Source: Acanthaster planci (Eukaryota > Echinodermata > Asteroidea > Valvatida > Acanthasteridae). Taken from it: 64,000 nt of DNA. The translations under genes and the position numbers were made by a program. The stretch covers positions 780,622 to 844,621 of the forward strand of contig NW_019091428.1 of the NCBI RefSeq assembly GCF_001949145.1, in the 5' to 3' direction. Below the pieces are notes generated by a model, which was not told the DNA's origin, searched no databases, and was given only the letters and a program-made list of their open reading frames with translations. Position 1 is the first letter of the stretch. Every line of letters begins with the position of its first letter. Positions 51,901 through 63,900 of the stretch are shown here, piece after piece.

Positions 51901-54900
51901 AAAAAACACCCACACAAAATAAAAGTGTTGCACACATGAAATCATCCTGCTATAAAAAGTTTAAAAAGATGGTGAAATACCAAATAATGAAATAATTTCA
52001 ATGAATAATGAAACAGAGAGACAGTTTAGTGCCACATCTTTTACATTTAATAAAGGGGTTTGTCTAGTGACCCTCTTGTGTTGTGAGCAGTGTTCACATA
52101 GAAACGATTTCTTTGAATGAAAGTTTCAAACGTAAGCTGTAACCTATGTTGCAGGTATCATGGACCCAACAAGCACAGCAAAGAAGGACTTTCTAAATCA
52201 GCAAAATCAGCAAAATGAAACACCAGTCTTTTCTGAAGAACAAAATAAGGAAAATCACCGTCCTCAATTAACCTGTTAATATGCGGTCCCCCCCCTCCCC
52301 TGAGGGATTACTGACAAGGCTTGGTGATTTCCTGGCCGTTTCTCTGTGAATGCCAAATCTGGCATGCAAGGGATTTCCATATGGAGCACAATTCGGTGCC
52401 TGACTGACAGTACTGGAAATCCATAGCCTCTGCAGAGAGATGCACTTCGCATGCATTTCTTTTAACCATTCAATGTTTACTAAATCAGCAAGGGGTAACC
52501 TTTGGGGTTTGTGTGTGTGTGTGTTTTTTTTTCTTTTTAAAGAAGTTGTTTTTTGTATTTGCTTCCATGCCTGTGTGTAGCACACATACGGTACGTGATG
52601 CAGTGCAGATATGAACTATCGGTGATGAAACGTGATTGGTCGACAGTTTGTCACTGATTGGACTTGCTCAAGATTGCCCGAATGATCCCCATTTAAAATC
52701 AAAGTTCAAGGATCTTGTCTTAAAAATCAAACCAAACGGTACTTCATTCATTCAGTTTGTCCTGCACATTACACTGTTGACCACAGATCCAGCCTCACGA
52801 ATAGATATGATGCTGTCAGTTACAGTGGATCAATTTAAGCTTCAGTAATATTCAAATGACGAGCAGCATGATTTTCCAAAACACAAATTGCTGACTGGCG
52901 ATACATTTTGCTGCATCCAAGATCAGAAGGTCGGCATTTCTCTCTCTGCAACTAAATCCTTCTCAGTAACAGTCGTCTGCTCTTGACACTCTGAAGATCA
53001 AAACAATGATACCCTTTTTTTTCTATTTGAGGCTTGATAATAATTGTCTTGGCATGTTGATATTTTGACCACGTCTCAAGTGCCCTTTCCTTTTCATCCA
53101 TCTTCTCTGTCTTTGCCGCGTCCAAAATGACTACAGCAGGCAGTCGTAACAGTTGACCCATTGAGAGGAAATACTGGGGCATGCACGATTTCTTATCACC
53201 TTATCTCGACATCGACATTAATTTTTGTTGGCGGGATGATATTTTGGCTACACATCTTCGGTAACTTCCCGGGTCGGGTCAGCGGCAAATCTCTCATCCT
53301 CGCATTCCTCCCATTCCCAGAGATGGCCTGCAGGAAGCCGGTCGGAACTCCGGCAGTGAAATGTTATTTCCACCATCTTTAAAGGCACATGCTGGATCAA
53401 GGACCAATTTGATAAGACCAAAAAAATCTTGCGCACAGATAATGTTCGCTATTAAAGCCCAAGTTGGTTTCTAGACTAGCCTATAAGTCACGCAGTGTAT
53501 AATTCTTTTACCAAGTTCTCATGTGACTTTTAACGAGCTGGAATTTTCCAAGTAGATCTGTGTGCAGTGCCAGTTCTGTGAAATGGGACACACAGCTGTT
53601 CCCATTTCTGCTCCCAAAAATGAAATGTTGACTAGCTACTGTACTGGGTGCTAAATTTCCTTCATGGTAAACCTAAAGACTTTTTTTAAACAGACTGCCT
53701 GATGTGTTTCCATTGCTCTGTTTGCAGGCATGAGCTTGGTATGGTATGCCCCTTCAGGCTATTTAAACATAGGGGTGCTGGTACCTTGCTAACTTTTTTG
53801 AAGTGGTTTGGAATTTTTGCAATGGTTGGCCAACAGTCTTTCTCACGTGGAAAGTTACGTGATGTCCAGATCACAAGGCTGTGGCTTGACAGTTGGCTGC
53901 AATGATTTTGACATGGCTTACAACCGTGGTGCGTGAGTGGTGCCCAGACATCCTGAAGGATAATGCGCATAACCTAGTAGGGTTTTATCAGCTGGGCATG
54001 GGGGGATGGCTAGAACCATGCAGGGGAACTGTAACCAATGAATAATTATTGATCTGGGTGGTTGGGGAGGGGGGCTGACTCAAGTTGCAGAGGAGACCTA
54101 GCTTTGTGCAATTTCGTTCCACATTAATGCAAGTCCATGAGCATGAAAGTAGGTCAGTGAGGGCTGGTGTACCATGTGCACTTACCTTTTTACCCTTGCT
54201 GGTGTATGTCCTCGCGTATTTGATGATGTTCTTGTTTTTAACCATATGAAAATTTATATTTTAAATGCAAAAAGGGACAGCAGTTGATGAAAGGAACGAT
54301 AAAATAAAAGATAACCTCCCCCAAAATTCAATTTGCTTATGTAGTACGTGTTCATACAGAATGGGTCGGTAGCAAGTGTGATTTTACATTTTACATTTTA
54401 TGTGGAATAGTCCCAGAAGATGTACTGTATACCAAGCTCCACATTCGAAATCAGTGACAGAAAAATGGTTGTGATAGATTCTAAAACAAGCTGTGAAGGA
54501 TGATAAAGGCTACTGTTGTTGCAGATAATGCTGCTGCTTAGGTAACTTCAGGTTCTGAAAGGACCCTAATGCTTTGGCGGATTTTCTTGGGCTTGCAGGC
54601 GCAAGAACTTTTGAACGCAGATATGAGCGACAGCAGCAGAGAAACGAGCACCGAGAAGACGGTCTTGAACTGGTGCCGGGAGACAACGCAGGGGTAAATC
54701 TTCTAGTTGTGTACAGGAGCCGTCGGAGGCTCTTTTGCAGACCCACAAAGATCCTTGTTGGACACGTGCCGCAGAGTTACTTCAAGTGGGAGGGGTTGTC
54801 TTGGATGGGATGTTTCTAGGACTAAAAAGTTGGAGCTGCATACCTGCCCGATTATGAAATTACAGGCCACTTCCAGAATCATACTAAGCATAGAAGTGAT

Positions 54901-57900
54901 CTCCCACCTGAAATATCCTTAACATGTTTTCTAGCAATTTTTTCTGAAAGCATAAACTTGGCAAGCTTTTTTTCTGGTTGGTATTTTCATACTATAGGCC
55001 AAGGTCTAGGCTGTTTTGAGTCTGTTGCATCTTTAAAGGTGTAATTAAATTTTTGTCAGTACAGAATTCCTGTAAACATAATTTAGTGGTTTTTAAAGAC
55101 CTTTAGCAGATTTCATTGGCCTTCAATTTGAGCATTGTTTTTTTTTGCCAAGTCCATTTCACAAGTCCAGCCAAACCATACAATTTCACAGTTGCATCTT
55201 ATTAATCCACTTTGAAACTATCATTTGGCTTGCTTTGCAGGTACAGGAATGTGGACGTCCGGAACTTCACCACGAGTTGGCGCGATGGTCTGGCCTTCAA
55301 CGCCTTGCTGCACAAGTACAGGTGAGCACACCATGCGATAACGTCTTTGCTGCCGCCTGGCATGTGGTGATAATGCTATCGGGTTACCGACAGGTATGCC
55401 CTGGCAATTGTAAGGAGGACATTCTATCATCCTTGGCCACACTAACGAAATCTCAGTTCTCTGGAGGAGGGTTTAGGAGGAGTACAGATACGCGTTGACT
55501 GATCCTTTGTGACAGTGCAGTTGGATTTTACTCGTCTGGAAGAGGGGAAGAGTTTTACTAGGGTGTGGTGCTGTGGTTAGTCTCTTTGGATTCAAACTTT
55601 GACTACTCTAAAATAAATATTGTAAAAGATTTGCATGAGTTTTTAGTTTTTCTAAACTCTTTAAAACTTTTGAGTTAGGTGTTATAAGACACATATAAAC
55701 AGACTCGCTGTTGTTTGGTATGGTACATGTATATGTAAAGCTACTTTCAGCCTTCTGAGGTGAATGTTTTGGGCTAAAATGGAGGATAACCGTCAACAGT
55801 CAGTATTTGTATACTATAACTTTCATTGAATCAACCAATTTCTGAGAGTTTAAGGTATGGGTAGTCTGGCAAAAACCTAGGACAGACCTAGATCTTATCT
55901 GTCCAGTCTGAATGATTAATCTTCACGGTCTCCCTCTCCACCATCCCTCCCCCCCCAGGCCCAACCTCTTTGACTACGACGCCCTCCTGAAGCTCAACCC
56001 CGAGGCCCGGCTGGAGCATGCATTCCGCATTGCTCATGAGGAGTTCAACGTCCACCGATATCTGGAACCCGAAGGTATGTGGCGTATTGAGGACATAACA
56101 TAGTGCAGGCTCAGCCTCCAGCGGGCAAAATGAGGAATTTGACGTTGCAAGGCCGAGAGGCACTTGATTTAGGGGGCTACAAATAAAGCTTGAGCTGGGG
56201 GGAGAAAAGGACATTGCAGCTGTCCGCTCTTCTTGAACCAAAGCAGATCTTGAATGAGAGATTACTCAGTCCTAGCTGTGCATGCTTGTGAAATTGTTGC
56301 ACAGAAAGTCTTGCAGAACATTGATTTGGGAGTGGTCATGAAAAGTCACTAACTCGTGATGGGGACACCCAGTATGGAAAGTTATATTTCCCCAACACAA
56401 AGTTCCATCAGTAAAGCAATCTCACAGTGTCTTATATAATGCTGTATTCTTACAAATGGGTCATTAAGGAGACATTTTAATGTCTCCTTAATGCCCCATC
56501 TACCAGAAGGAGGTCGAATTTTAATGTCCAAATTTTGAGAGATGATAGATTAGAGTCTTCATTGAAAGCATACAAAGTTGGGTTTAGATCTGATTGAGGA
56601 ATATTTAATTATGGGACAGAAAATTTTTGCACAGTAAAGTTTGTGCACGTTCTTATGGGAATGTCTCCCAAGTGGCCGATTTTCGGTAATTAGTGTTTAT
56701 TTATAGTTTTATATTGATAATGCGTGATCTCTTACTTCTACATATTTACGCACATGCATGTACATGTATATGTGCTGTAAAAGAATTACTGCTGTCGTTG
56801 TTGTTTGCTTCTGATCCTTCGATGGTTATCATTCAATTTAACTCAGGAATTGGCTGTAATAACCTTCAAATGCAGTGGCTTTCACAGAAATAATCATTTT
56901 GAAATGACTTTTGTCAGGTTTGATTTCATGTAACATAATCTTGCTTAGTGTGTGCGGTTTCATTTGGTATGCTTAGTTGGCAGCAGCTCACAACGTCCCT
57001 CTGTGGGCCGAGTGCAATTTACATAGTTTCATGTCGCTTTTGATGTCTGGCGCTGTCCTGGTATAAAAACCAGAGCTACTTCCCATGAAGTCCCTAACCT
57101 TTGACCCCTTTCTGGAGTAATTTGGATCGGCAAAGTTTTCCTGGACTTTTTGTCCCTTTAAGAGACAAATCGCGAGACCAAAGGGGGGAGGGAAGTGCCA
57201 ATTTGGTCCAATTAAAGTGATTCTGGGGAGCCCGCGTTTTACTGATCAAATGACTTCGCAGGCTGCCCCCTGGTATTGTTTCAAGATTCTGGAATGGGTA
57301 ATCCGAGATCAAGTTTGGAATCTCGCATTCTGCTCCAGGAGTCGCCTAGGTGAGTCTATTTATCTGTAGGTCTCTTGACAAATTGGCAGTCCCTGATTGA
57401 TTTGTTGTGCTGATACCCCAGACAGGCAGAGGGATCACATGTCTGGCCATGTAATCCCCTCCACTACATCAATGTCTTCAAGTTCATCTCCATTAGAAAC
57501 CATGAGCCTTTCCTGATCACGGGAAGCTGATTTCTAGGATCCCTGGCAAGGAAAACAATTGTTTTTGGCTGCTGACTGATTAGGAGTCAGTATTGGTCAG
57601 GATTATGTTATCTTAAAGAATTCTTTCCATCTGTAACAGATGTTCGGTTAGGTCTGCTCACCTTCGAACATTATATGCACACATGAAAATACATGTACTC
57701 CTTATTTGGTGTATTTCCTTCTCACTGGTTTATTAAAACTTTCAGTGGCCCTGAGGCTGATTCAAAAGAGTGTACAAGTGAACTAAATATCAGGTGGAAA
57801 TAAAAATTAGCTGGAAATTAAAAGCAATCGTAAATATTACATATATAGTATAGAGATGGTTAACCCCTTCCCTACGGAGGACTGCTACTACGGCACCGCT

Positions 57901-60900
57901 GTGTGAGGATTAGTGCATACCACACATAAAGTCTATTCACCATGCAGCTGCTGGTTCAATGGGGCCTGCTGTTGGACCAAGCCCCCCATTCAGGGCATAC
58001 CACAGCCCAGCAGTCGCGGTCAAAATAACCCTGCCTTGAAGGGGTTTAACTAAGACGTTTTTCTGAATTTAAATGGAATTCTGAATTTGCGTAGTCTTAG
58101 CAATTTTGCATGTTGAATCCTCATGTGGGTGTGGTTGAGAAATAGTTGGGTTAATGACTGTTTGATCCATGATGTAATGTCAGTGTTTGCACAAAGTTTG
58201 AACTGTGGCTTTCAAACAGGGTATTGGCTGAGTCTTTGTTTTATCTTTTTCTTCCAACTGACTGATGCACCGTACACTATACCATAAGAATTGGGTATAG
58301 TTTCTGTGACAGTTAATATACTGTGACTGCATTTTAACCATGCATGTGGGATGGTACCAGGGTTAGAAAATCATGACATTGTGTTTGAACATGTTGACTG
58401 CCGACTGCGGGAATACTCATAGTCAGGTGGGTACTCAATTCTGCCACCATGGTCAAGTTGGGGCGGTCGGTTCTTGACACGGGTTTCGTGTTCTCGCACT
58501 TGAACAGTGGGAACACGACCCAAGAACACTGTTCTCGGAACAGGATCACACACCACCTCCTCGTCAGGATTTTACATGAACACACAGAAAAACTCGTGAG
58601 ATTTGATTTTTGAACAGCCGCAAAAAGTAGCAATATGGCTTTACAAAGCTGAAAACAATAGAAAGTTTTGCAAAGTTCACATTAATAATTTTCCATGACA
58701 GAAATGAATTTTTCAACTGGAAAAGGAGTTAGCCCAGTTATCCAACATTAACTCTCGAAGAATGCACATGGACACTGCCATGTTGCTTGCCACAAAAAAC
58801 TACTAGCGCTAATAACCGGTTGTACATTCCCGGCGTTCGAGTGACCGACCCATGAGCAACAAATTGAGCCGTTTGTGAACAAACGAGAACAAGCCGCCCG
58901 AACTCAGCCTTTAAGTATACTTGTAGGAAAAGAAAGGCTATTGTCATGTAAATTGAATACGGTACATTGGCATCAATGAAGAGCATAACAAATGCACTGC
59001 TGGCAGTGTTGATCTGATGTACATCTGTAAAACGCTCATGTTCAAACAGACACCTGAAAGGCACCTACTAAATATGCACAGGCATACTATGCTTGATGAA
59101 GGGGAATGCCCCTTTGAAATTGTGCGCGGCAGTCAACGTGTTAAAGTGGCATAGATTTTTGTGTTATGCTAAATTCCCACATTTTCATTCTTGGATATTT
59201 CTTTTCTTGAATTATTTTCCTCCCATGTGCAGATATCAATGTTGAGCTCCCAGACAAGAAATCTATCATGATCTACGTGATCGACATGTTCAAAGTCCTG
59301 TCGCAGCAAACTGAAGTCATATCAAGTAAATCGGGACACACCAGGCCCGGGGCTGGCAAGACCTCTTCCTCAGATCACACGCCCGTCACTCCCTCATCAG
59401 AAACCGTAAGCTGAGTCACACAAAGCATCTTTTTTGGTGTTAGTTGGAAATTAGCAGTCAAGATCTTAACAATTCTGAATCTGTAACTTTCTTCTCTCCT
59501 TCAATCTTTGTTATCCATTTGTTGTTGGTTAGAAATGCTTAATATCTGAACTTGTACATAATGCTTTTGGATTCTTCTGTTGTGGTCTCCTTTTTCCATT
59601 ATTAAATGCCAACTTGTTGTAGAAAACCAGTTCCTGCTTTTCCAATCCGTTGATCGTTGCTTCCCCTTGTGTAAAGAATTGTGGGGTTGTTTCACAGCAG
59701 TCCTTTTCAGACATGAGCGAGGTGGATATAGAGAGTTACCAAGGCAACATGGAGAACGTCCTGGCCTGGCTGCTTGAAGCTGAAGACCACCTAAGCCACC
59801 AGGGTGCCATCTCGAACAACGTGGACAAAGTCAAGGAGCAGTTCCACACGCACGAGGTGAGGTGTTACTGACTATGGATTGTGCGTGACCTACTGTTCGG
59901 AAATCAGGCTGAAAAAATCAGCGGCTCTTGAATCCGATACCGTTGTGCATGTTAATAATGCAACTTCCGCAACTTTAATTGCCTGTAAGCCATATGCAAA
60001 AAACCTTTATGCAGACAGTTATATCTTTAAACTGGATCGTCTTGAAGTATGAAAATTAACTGCTGGGAGAATTGACTGGTTTTGGAATGGTGGGTCACCC
60101 TATTGACACAGTCGGCTTAGTAAAATGGTTAGACTAAATTGATGTGAATGTACACGGACTAGTATAGGACAATGCCGCACCTTCAGAGATGGGACCTCGA
60201 GAGTGTTGAAGACTTTTTTATTGGAGGAAGGTTGTGTAGGTAAAATGTGCCAGTTTATAAGCAGCTTCTTATTGATGGTGTGCGTGGCTGTCATGGTCTT
60301 AGTTGAGCTTTGCACCTGAACCCTGACCGAGATGAACGCAACGTGATTCTATGTAACAACAGTGTTACCTTAAGGGCTAGGGTAGATGTTTACTTTTTCT
60401 AATGCAGGAGTTCATGATGGAGCTGACATCCCACCAGAACAGTGTCGGCAACGCCCTCCAAGAAGGCAACTATCTCATCCTGGAGAACAAGGTGACGGAC
60501 GACGAGGAGAACGAGATCAGGGAGCAGATGAGCCTTCTCAACAGCCGCTGGGAGAACCTTAGAATAGCAGCCATGGAAAGACAGACCAAGTAAGTTCACG
60601 TTATTGAGGCCTTGCCTGCTTGGTGTGAGGAAATCCAACAGCCGCATGGAGAGCCTTAGAATTGTGGCCGTGGATAGACAGATCAAGTAATTTCAACGTA
60701 GGCTGTGCATGCTAGGCTTGAAGAAATCCAACAATGGCTCCAAGAGCCTTCAGGATTATGGTTGCAGATAGACAGACCAAGTAAGTTCCATGTAGGCTGT
60801 GCATGCTAAGCTTGAGGAAATCCAACAGCCGCTAGGAGAGCCTTTAGGATTATGGCTGTGGATAGACAGACCAAGTAAATCCGAGATCATGTGGGTTACG

Positions 60901-63900
60901 TTTGTGGGAACCAAAGAGCCAGTGGGAAAATTTAGGACAGCAGATGTGGACAGACAGACCAACTATGTACAAAGACTCGGAGGTAATGGAGGCTGAGTTT
61001 TAAGGAGCTCAACTGCAGGTATGGGAAAATCAGGATAGTAGCTCTGCTGGTTGACAGGTCAATAAATTTGAAGATCCACAGACGCAGGAAAGAATGAGAG
61101 GGGTGCTAAGGATTCTGAACAAGAAGTCTAACAATCAGAGACAGAGATAGAGCAGGTTGACAGGGTTGGGATGAAATAGATCCAGGACTTTTACAATGAT
61201 TTTTAGTTTGACCCCTTGTAGAGTCAAATATTCATTATTGAACAGCAGGATAAGTGATTACACTCGTGTGGTTCTTGAACTGCAGACTGCACGAGGTCTT
61301 GATGGAGTTGCAGCAGAAACAGCTGGACGACCTGGCCGCCTGGCTGGACCGGACCGAGGAGGTCATCGGCCGGCAGGAGGGCATGGGCAGCAACTTGGAC
61401 CAGATCAGCCAGCAGGTGGAAGAACACAGGGTGAGAGGCAACCTTCCGTTGTTGAGAAGAAAAGCATCAGTCTAAAGTTGCTCTCAGGCCGCAGTTTTTT
61501 TTTTCTCAGATCAGCTCCCACTTGAGCCATATTATTCCTCAAATAAAACGGTTTGCAAAGTCTCTGTTCTGCTTGGAAATTGCTTGTTTTATCCCTGACT
61601 TCCAAGTTGCGTCCCTAAGTTGTGAGTATCACCCGTTTGATGCTTAACCCTAACAGTCCCAAATCCTTCAATTTCAATACGATTTTACATATACCCTTGG
61701 GGGTTAGGGTTAATGTGAGTGTGATAGTTGAGTGTCAGCAACTTTATAGATAAATACTGACCTCTTTTTGTTAGACATACCCACATTTTTTTATTTGAAA
61801 TAGAACTGTGCTTTAGTTGGTTCTTGTTTTTACTTGTGTTTTTTTTCATCTGGTACTAGTAGGCAAAACGAAGTTTCGTTGTCTGTAGATGTACAAATGT
61901 GCTTCTTGGAGTATTTCTCACAAGTACAAAAGTCTAAGATGGACAGATATGGACCTCTAAGCCAGTACTTGTCTCACTCGGATGTAAACAAGCTGTTCTA
62001 TTCTTGACCCCGTGGTCCTGCTTTTTTTTTTTTTCTCTTCCGCTGCTTGACAGATGCTTCAAGAATCCTTGGAGGAGCAGCAGATGCAGGTCAACTCCCT
62101 GACCCACATGGTGGTTGTGGTGGATGAGAGTAGTCCAGAGAATGGTAGGCGGAGTGCGGACATGCATTGGTTTGGGCATCAGTCAGCACCTTGCTTGTCT
62201 AGAAACAAAAGCTGTCACATCAACTTTGGATTAGGCTTTTCTGGCTGTCAGGGGATGAGTTTTTGAAGGGCCCTTTTTTTTCCCACAGATGACTTGATAT
62301 TGCAGTGTCAGTGCAAAAACGTATCTCGGTTTTGCTTTGTTCTGAGAAAGTGTATGAATAGCTTTTTCACAGCTTGTATTATTTTAGTGACCATGCGGCA
62401 ATTTACCTTGAGCTAGTTGAGATAAGACATTTAGCACCAACTGTTTGTTAAGTTAAGAGATGATGTTTTAAGTTTAATTAATCGTGCTATGATTATGCAT
62501 TTTTTTCACTGAAATTAGCCTGTCATAATCAGTCGGCAAATGTTGATAGGAGTACTCCAGAACTTCAAAAAAGTTTGAAGCTCCGACATCTTTGCGCTTA
62601 CATGATAATAAGTACCAACTGTCCGTTTTTCTCTCCCGCCAGCCACGGCTCTCCTTGAGGAGCAGCTGACCAGCCTCGGTGAGCGCTGGGCCCGGGTCTG
62701 CCAGTGGACCGAGCAACGCTGGGCCGTCCTGCAGGAGATCTGGGCCCACTGGCAGCGCTTTGCCGAGGAGCAGCGACAGTTCAGCGACTGGCTGAGTGAC
62801 AAGGAGTCCACCTTGGCCCAGATGCGGCTGGCCGACGTGCAGGATGCCCGGGGGGCCATTGAGAGGGTGAAGATACTCAAGGTGAGGGGGTGGGTGATAT
62901 CCAGCAGACGCTGGACGTCACAGTGAAAGGTTCTTGATGAAACTGGGGCCCCGTTGCACGCAACTGCTAGGGGAAATCTTACCAAACTAAAACAGTAGCT
63001 TTAATGAGGAATGCCGCATCCTGATGTGACTTTCTTCACCATGTTATCAGGCACGCAGCTTTTCCTCGGATCAACTGATTTCCTTGTTTTTCACTTCACA
63101 CTCATGCCCTTGAAAATTGAAAAAACACTGTGCAAAGTCTTGTCAAGATTGGAATTTCCGTGTTTTGATCAAAGCCCAGGTTTCATGCCTGTGTTATCTC
63201 ACGGAATGTCTCACAATACAAAACCGACTAAGAGACGTGAATCTGAGGCGCAATTTCAAATCAGCAGATATTTTCTTTGCTTAGCGTTTTTTTAGCAGCT
63301 CCAGAGCTTAGTTTTTGTGCTCTTGCGTAGAATTGGGTGCTTTTTATAACCAGTATTTTTTGCGCTTAATTCTGTCACTTAGAAATCTGCATGACATCTT
63401 AATTTCTTTGCCTCTGCTTAGCGGAATTCTTCTCTTCCTCTTGCTAGATACTGGAGCAGGAGTTGGAGATCCAGCGCAACGAGTTTGACAAGCTTAACCG
63501 CAGCGCCGAGAGCATCGTGGAGCATTTAGAGGAGAACAACCGGGCGGTGGAGGACATTCAGCTGGTGCTGGACGAGTTCTCTCAGCGATGGGACAGCGTG
63601 GTCCAGCAGATGGAAATGCACTCCAAATGGGTACGGTAGAAGGAAAACCAGATTACTGTTGGAAACCGCCATGCCAGTTGAGCTCACAGTCACCAGAGAA
63701 AGTCACCAGTATTGACCATTAAACATTTCTATACTTGACCTCCGCCAGATCGCTGACAGTGGCATCAACCTGGATGCCATCCCGATCACCGACGCGGTCA
63801 GCAGCACCACCACCTCCAAGACCTACCGTGGGGAGGCGGGTGGCACCGTCACCGAGACCCAGGTCACCAAGACCATCACCCAGACCGTCCACGTTGCCCC

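Larger units (their letters stand above)
48245..54598 (+). other. Dystrophin intron 5 (6354 bp)
   Basis: Contains the palindromic MITE at 48599-48843, the 26-bp tandem array at 51068-51292 and a short (GT)7 microsatellite at 52511-52524. TACATGTA words persist to about 51.4 kb and then stop. The protein continues without a gap across this intron, so no exon is missing. Confidence 0.8.
56075..59232 (+). other. Dystrophin intron 8 (3158 bp)
   Basis: Holds a perfect hairpin (56462-56493) and two candidate TTAA-flanked elements (57860-58049 and 58386-59144). One ATGTACATGTATATG word lies at 56757. No exon was recognised; the protein is continuous across it ([14 protein letters not shown]). Confidence 0.8.

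Noticed and set aside
55888-56241. Minus-strand open frame of 117 codons over dystrophin exon 8, and others at 62515-62985 and 63719-63940
   Set aside because: Shadows of GC-rich coding exons on the opposite strand.
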